A stretch of DNA of 8,472 nt from Pseudomonadota bacterium. GTDB lineage: Bacteria; Pseudomonadota; Gammaproteobacteria; Burkholderiales; Burkholderiaceae_B. The notes under the pieces are model-generated. The model ran no database searches. It was given only the letters and a program-made list of their open reading frames with translations, and had not been told where the DNA came from. The position numbers and the translations under genes are program-made. Every line of letters begins with the position of its first letter. The stretch's first letter is position 1. Below are positions 6,838 to 8,472 of this stretch, piece after piece. The stretch is taken from contig JAEWEH010000384.1 in NCBI GenBank assembly GCA_023389535.1, forward strand, positions 1 to 8,472. Direction: 5' to 3'.

Positions 6838-8325
6838 ATGATACTTGACCGATTTCAACTTAAAACCCGGATTGCCCTTGTGATGTTCCTGTTGGCGGTC
6901 CTGACGATCGCCGCGGCGGGAATCGCCTGGTACAGCCAATCCCAGTTCATCGCTTTGGCGGCCGGCGGCGGCGCCGGGCCCGCTTTGACCGGTGCACTGG
7001 AACAGCTATCTTGGACGCGCTATGCGCTTCCCACGCTGGCGGCGGCCGCGGTGATTTTGGGTTTGCTGGCGTATGCGGGTCTTGCGCGCAGTGTGCGGGG
7101 GGCGTCGCAGGGCGTCAATTCCCATTTTGAAAGCATGTCGGCGGGCGACCTTACCCAGCGCATCGATAGCGATGCCGACAACGAGTTCGGCTTGCTGTAC
7201 CTGGCGCTCAAGCGCATGCAGGACAACCTGAATCGCGTTATCGGCGCAGTCGGCCATGGCATGGCCGAACTCGATGCCGGCTCCAGGCTGATCGTCGCGA
7301 ACAACACCGACTTGAGCAGCCGCACCGAGCAACAGGCAGCTGCCCTGCAGCAGACCGCCGCCAGCATGGAAGAACTGGCCAGCACCGTCAAGCAGAACGC
7401 CGATAACGCACGCCAGGCCAATCAATTGGCGGCGACTGCGTCCGAAGTGGCGCAGCGCGGCGGCGAGGCCGTGGGCGAGGTGGTGACCACCATGGAAGGC
7501 ATTTCGGCCAGTTCGCACAAGATCGCCGATATCGTCGGCGTCATCGACAGCATCGCCTTCCAGACCAATATCCTCGCGCTCAACGCAGCCGTGGAAGCCG
7601 CGCGCGCCGGCGAGCAGGGCAAAGGCTTCGCCGTAGTGGCTTCGGAAGTCCGCGCGCTGGCCCAGCGCAGCGCCCAGGCCGCCAAGGAAATCAAAGGGCT
7701 CATCGAGGATTCGGTGGGTAAGGTCGCCGAAGGGTCGGCTCAAGTGGAACGGGCAGGCGCAACCATGCATGAAATCGTAGCGTCGGTCGCCCGGGTCACC
7801 GACATCATGGGCGAAATATCAGCGGCGACCACAGAGCAGTCCGCCGGTATCGACCAGATCAACCGCGCGATCAGCCAGATGGACTTGGTGACACAACAGA
7901 ATGCCGCCTTGGTCGAACAAGCGACATCGTCCGCCACAGGTCTGCGCGATCAGATCTCCAGCGTGAATGGCGCTATTTCCGGCTTCAAGATTGCCGGCCA
8001 TCAGGTCATCGATGTTGCGGCAAGGCAGCTTGCCCCCGCGGGTACGCCAGCCGTCGGCACCTCAGCGAAAGCGTCCAAAGCCGCCCCGGCACTGGAGCGT
8101 GGGGCGCCGGGCGAGCTGGCGACCAAGAGCCTGACGGCGGATATCCGGCTTGCCGGCGCCGCCCCGGCTTCAGATGCATTGCGCAAGCAGGCGCAGGGCA
8201 AATCCAACGGCGCAGCGCAGATCAAGCTGGATGGTGCACGAGCACAGAGTCCTTCTTATGTCATGAAGCCGGCCGGCGCCGCGGCGAAGAGTTCCGCCAG
8301 CGACGATGACTGGGTCGAGTTCTGA
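6838..8325 (+). CDS. Methyl-accepting chemotaxis protein, Tsr-type signalling domain, minimal periplasmic part
   Basis: This inner-membrane receptor is expected to control CheA through CheW. Its 495 residues read: TM1 (about 12-31), a periplasmic loop of only about 30 residues (32-61), TM2 (about 62-82), HAMP (about 83-135), then a long cytoplasmic coiled coil. The hairpin tip at about 236-277 ([20 protein letters not shown], then [20 protein letters not shown]) is the CheA/CheW contact. Likely methylation sites are Q165, Q172 and E179, spaced by seven as in Tsr, and the E360/Q361 pair in ALVEQA. A roughly 105-residue Ala-rich, probably disordered linker (about 386-490) leads to the C-terminal DWVEF, a CheR/CheB-docking pentapeptide of the NWETF type. 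There is no ligand-binding domain of normal size, so the stimulus is unknown. The start has a weak GAGA ribosome-binding site 7 nt upstream. The gene lies 64 nt after flgL and 2 nt before a lipoprotein gene. Confidence 0.95.
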   Translation: MILDRFQLKTRIALVMFLLAVLTIAAAGIAWYSQSQFIALAAGGGAGPALTGALEQLSWTRYALPTLAAAAVILGLLAYAGLARSVRGASQGVNSHFESMSAGDLTQRIDSDADNEFGLLYLALKRMQDNLNRVIGAVGHGMAELDAGSRLIVANNTDLSSRTEQQAAALQQTAASMEELASTVKQNADNARQANQLAATASEVAQRGGEAVGEVVTTMEGISASSHKIADIVGVIDSIAFQTNILALNAAVEAARAGEQGKGFAVVASEVRALAQRSAQAAKEIKGLIEDSVGKVAEGSAQVERAGATMHEIVASVARVTDIMGEISAATTEQSAGIDQINRAISQMDLVTQQNAALVEQATSSATGLRDQISSVNGAISGFKIAGHQVIDVAARQLAPAGTPAVGTSAKASKAAPALERGAPGELATKSLTADIRLAGAAPASDALRKQAQGKSNGAAQIKLDGARAQSPSYVMKPAGAAAKSSASDDDWVEF

Positions 8326-8327
8326 TC

Positions 8328-8472
8328 ATGGCCTTCCTGCATAGATCGCTTGGCTTGTTCGCCTTGGTCCTGGGCCTGGCGGCGTGCAGCACGACGGGCC
8401 GCAGTTTCGACGCATCGGCGCTGCCGCTGCTTGTACCGGGGCAGACAAGCTTGGCCGAGGCCAGCGTACTGC
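8328..8472 (+). CDS. Putative small lipoprotein (5' part), possibly SmpA/BamE-like
   Basis: An open frame starts with the ATG at 8328, two bases after the chemoreceptor stop, and runs off the window after 48 codons. The product begins MAFLHRSLGLFALVLG, followed by the lipobox L-A-A-C with Cys20, so it should be exported by Sec and lipidated. Serine at +2 would favour transfer to the outer membrane. The mature start (GRSFDASALPLLVPGQTSLA, then EASVL) recalls the pattern of a short spacer, then P-G-Q-T and an E-A helix seen at the start of SmpA/OmlA/BamE-type small lipoproteins. That resemblance is from memory and covers only about 25 residues. The weak GAG at 8317-8319, inside the receptor gene, is the only ribosome-binding candidate, so translation is probably coupled to the receptor. 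A role in chemotaxis or motility is suggested by position only. Confidence 0.7.
   Translation, partial: MAFLHRSLGLFALVLGLAACSTTGRSFDASALPLLVPGQTSLAEASVL

Noticed and set aside
7399..7406. Second perfect GCCGATAA inside the chemoreceptor gene
   Set aside because: The -35 position (7380-7383) reads CAGC. The motif simply encodes part of the conserved KQNADNA segment of the receptor.

Overview
This is a GC-rich window in which every gene reads left to right. It carries the distal half of a flagellar rod/ring/hook-junction operon: flgG (3' end only), flgH, flgI, flgJ, flgK and flgL. These are followed by a Tsr-type chemoreceptor gene and the first 48 codons of a small lipoprotein gene. The gene order, the P and L rings of a Gram-negative flagellum, the two-domain FlgJ (rod cap plus muramidase) and the codon usage suggest a motile beta-proteobacterium. 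An Alcaligenaceae/Burkholderiales member (Bordetella, Achromobacter or Pusillimonas relatives) is my best guess. That placement rests on recalled similarity, not on a search.

Layout: flgG ends at 503. After a 32-nt gap holding a perfect hairpin comes flgH (536-1222, L-ring lipoprotein). flgI (1236-2387, P-ring) follows 13 nt later and flgJ (2389-3378) 1 nt after that, so flgG-flgJ looks like one translationally tight unit. A 142-nt gap follows. It contains a good candidate sigma-28 (FliA) promoter, TAAA-N15-GCCGTAAA at 3431-3457, and a GC-rich hairpin. Then come flgK (3521-5182) and flgL (5232-6773), the hook-filament junction proteins. After a 64-nt gap with a weak sigma-28-like -10 element comes the chemoreceptor gene (6838-8325). 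Two nt later a lipoprotein gene starts at 8328 and runs off the window.

How the genes work together: FlgG builds the distal rod. FlgI and FlgH form the bushing rings in the peptidoglycan and outer membrane. FlgJ caps the growing rod and opens the peptidoglycan for it. FlgK and FlgL join the hook to the filament. The chemoreceptor controls the CheA kinase and hence the motor. The candidate sigma-28 promoter would let flgKL, and perhaps the receptor, be expressed late, once the hook is complete.

Nothing here looks like an undescribed system. The points most worth a second look are an enlarged FlgL with a tandemly duplicated central domain that resembles a single module in FlgK; a chemoreceptor with a complete Tsr-like cytoplasmic part but almost no periplasmic sensing domain; the candidate late promoter before flgK; and the hairpin that either bridges or hides the flgH ribosome-binding site.
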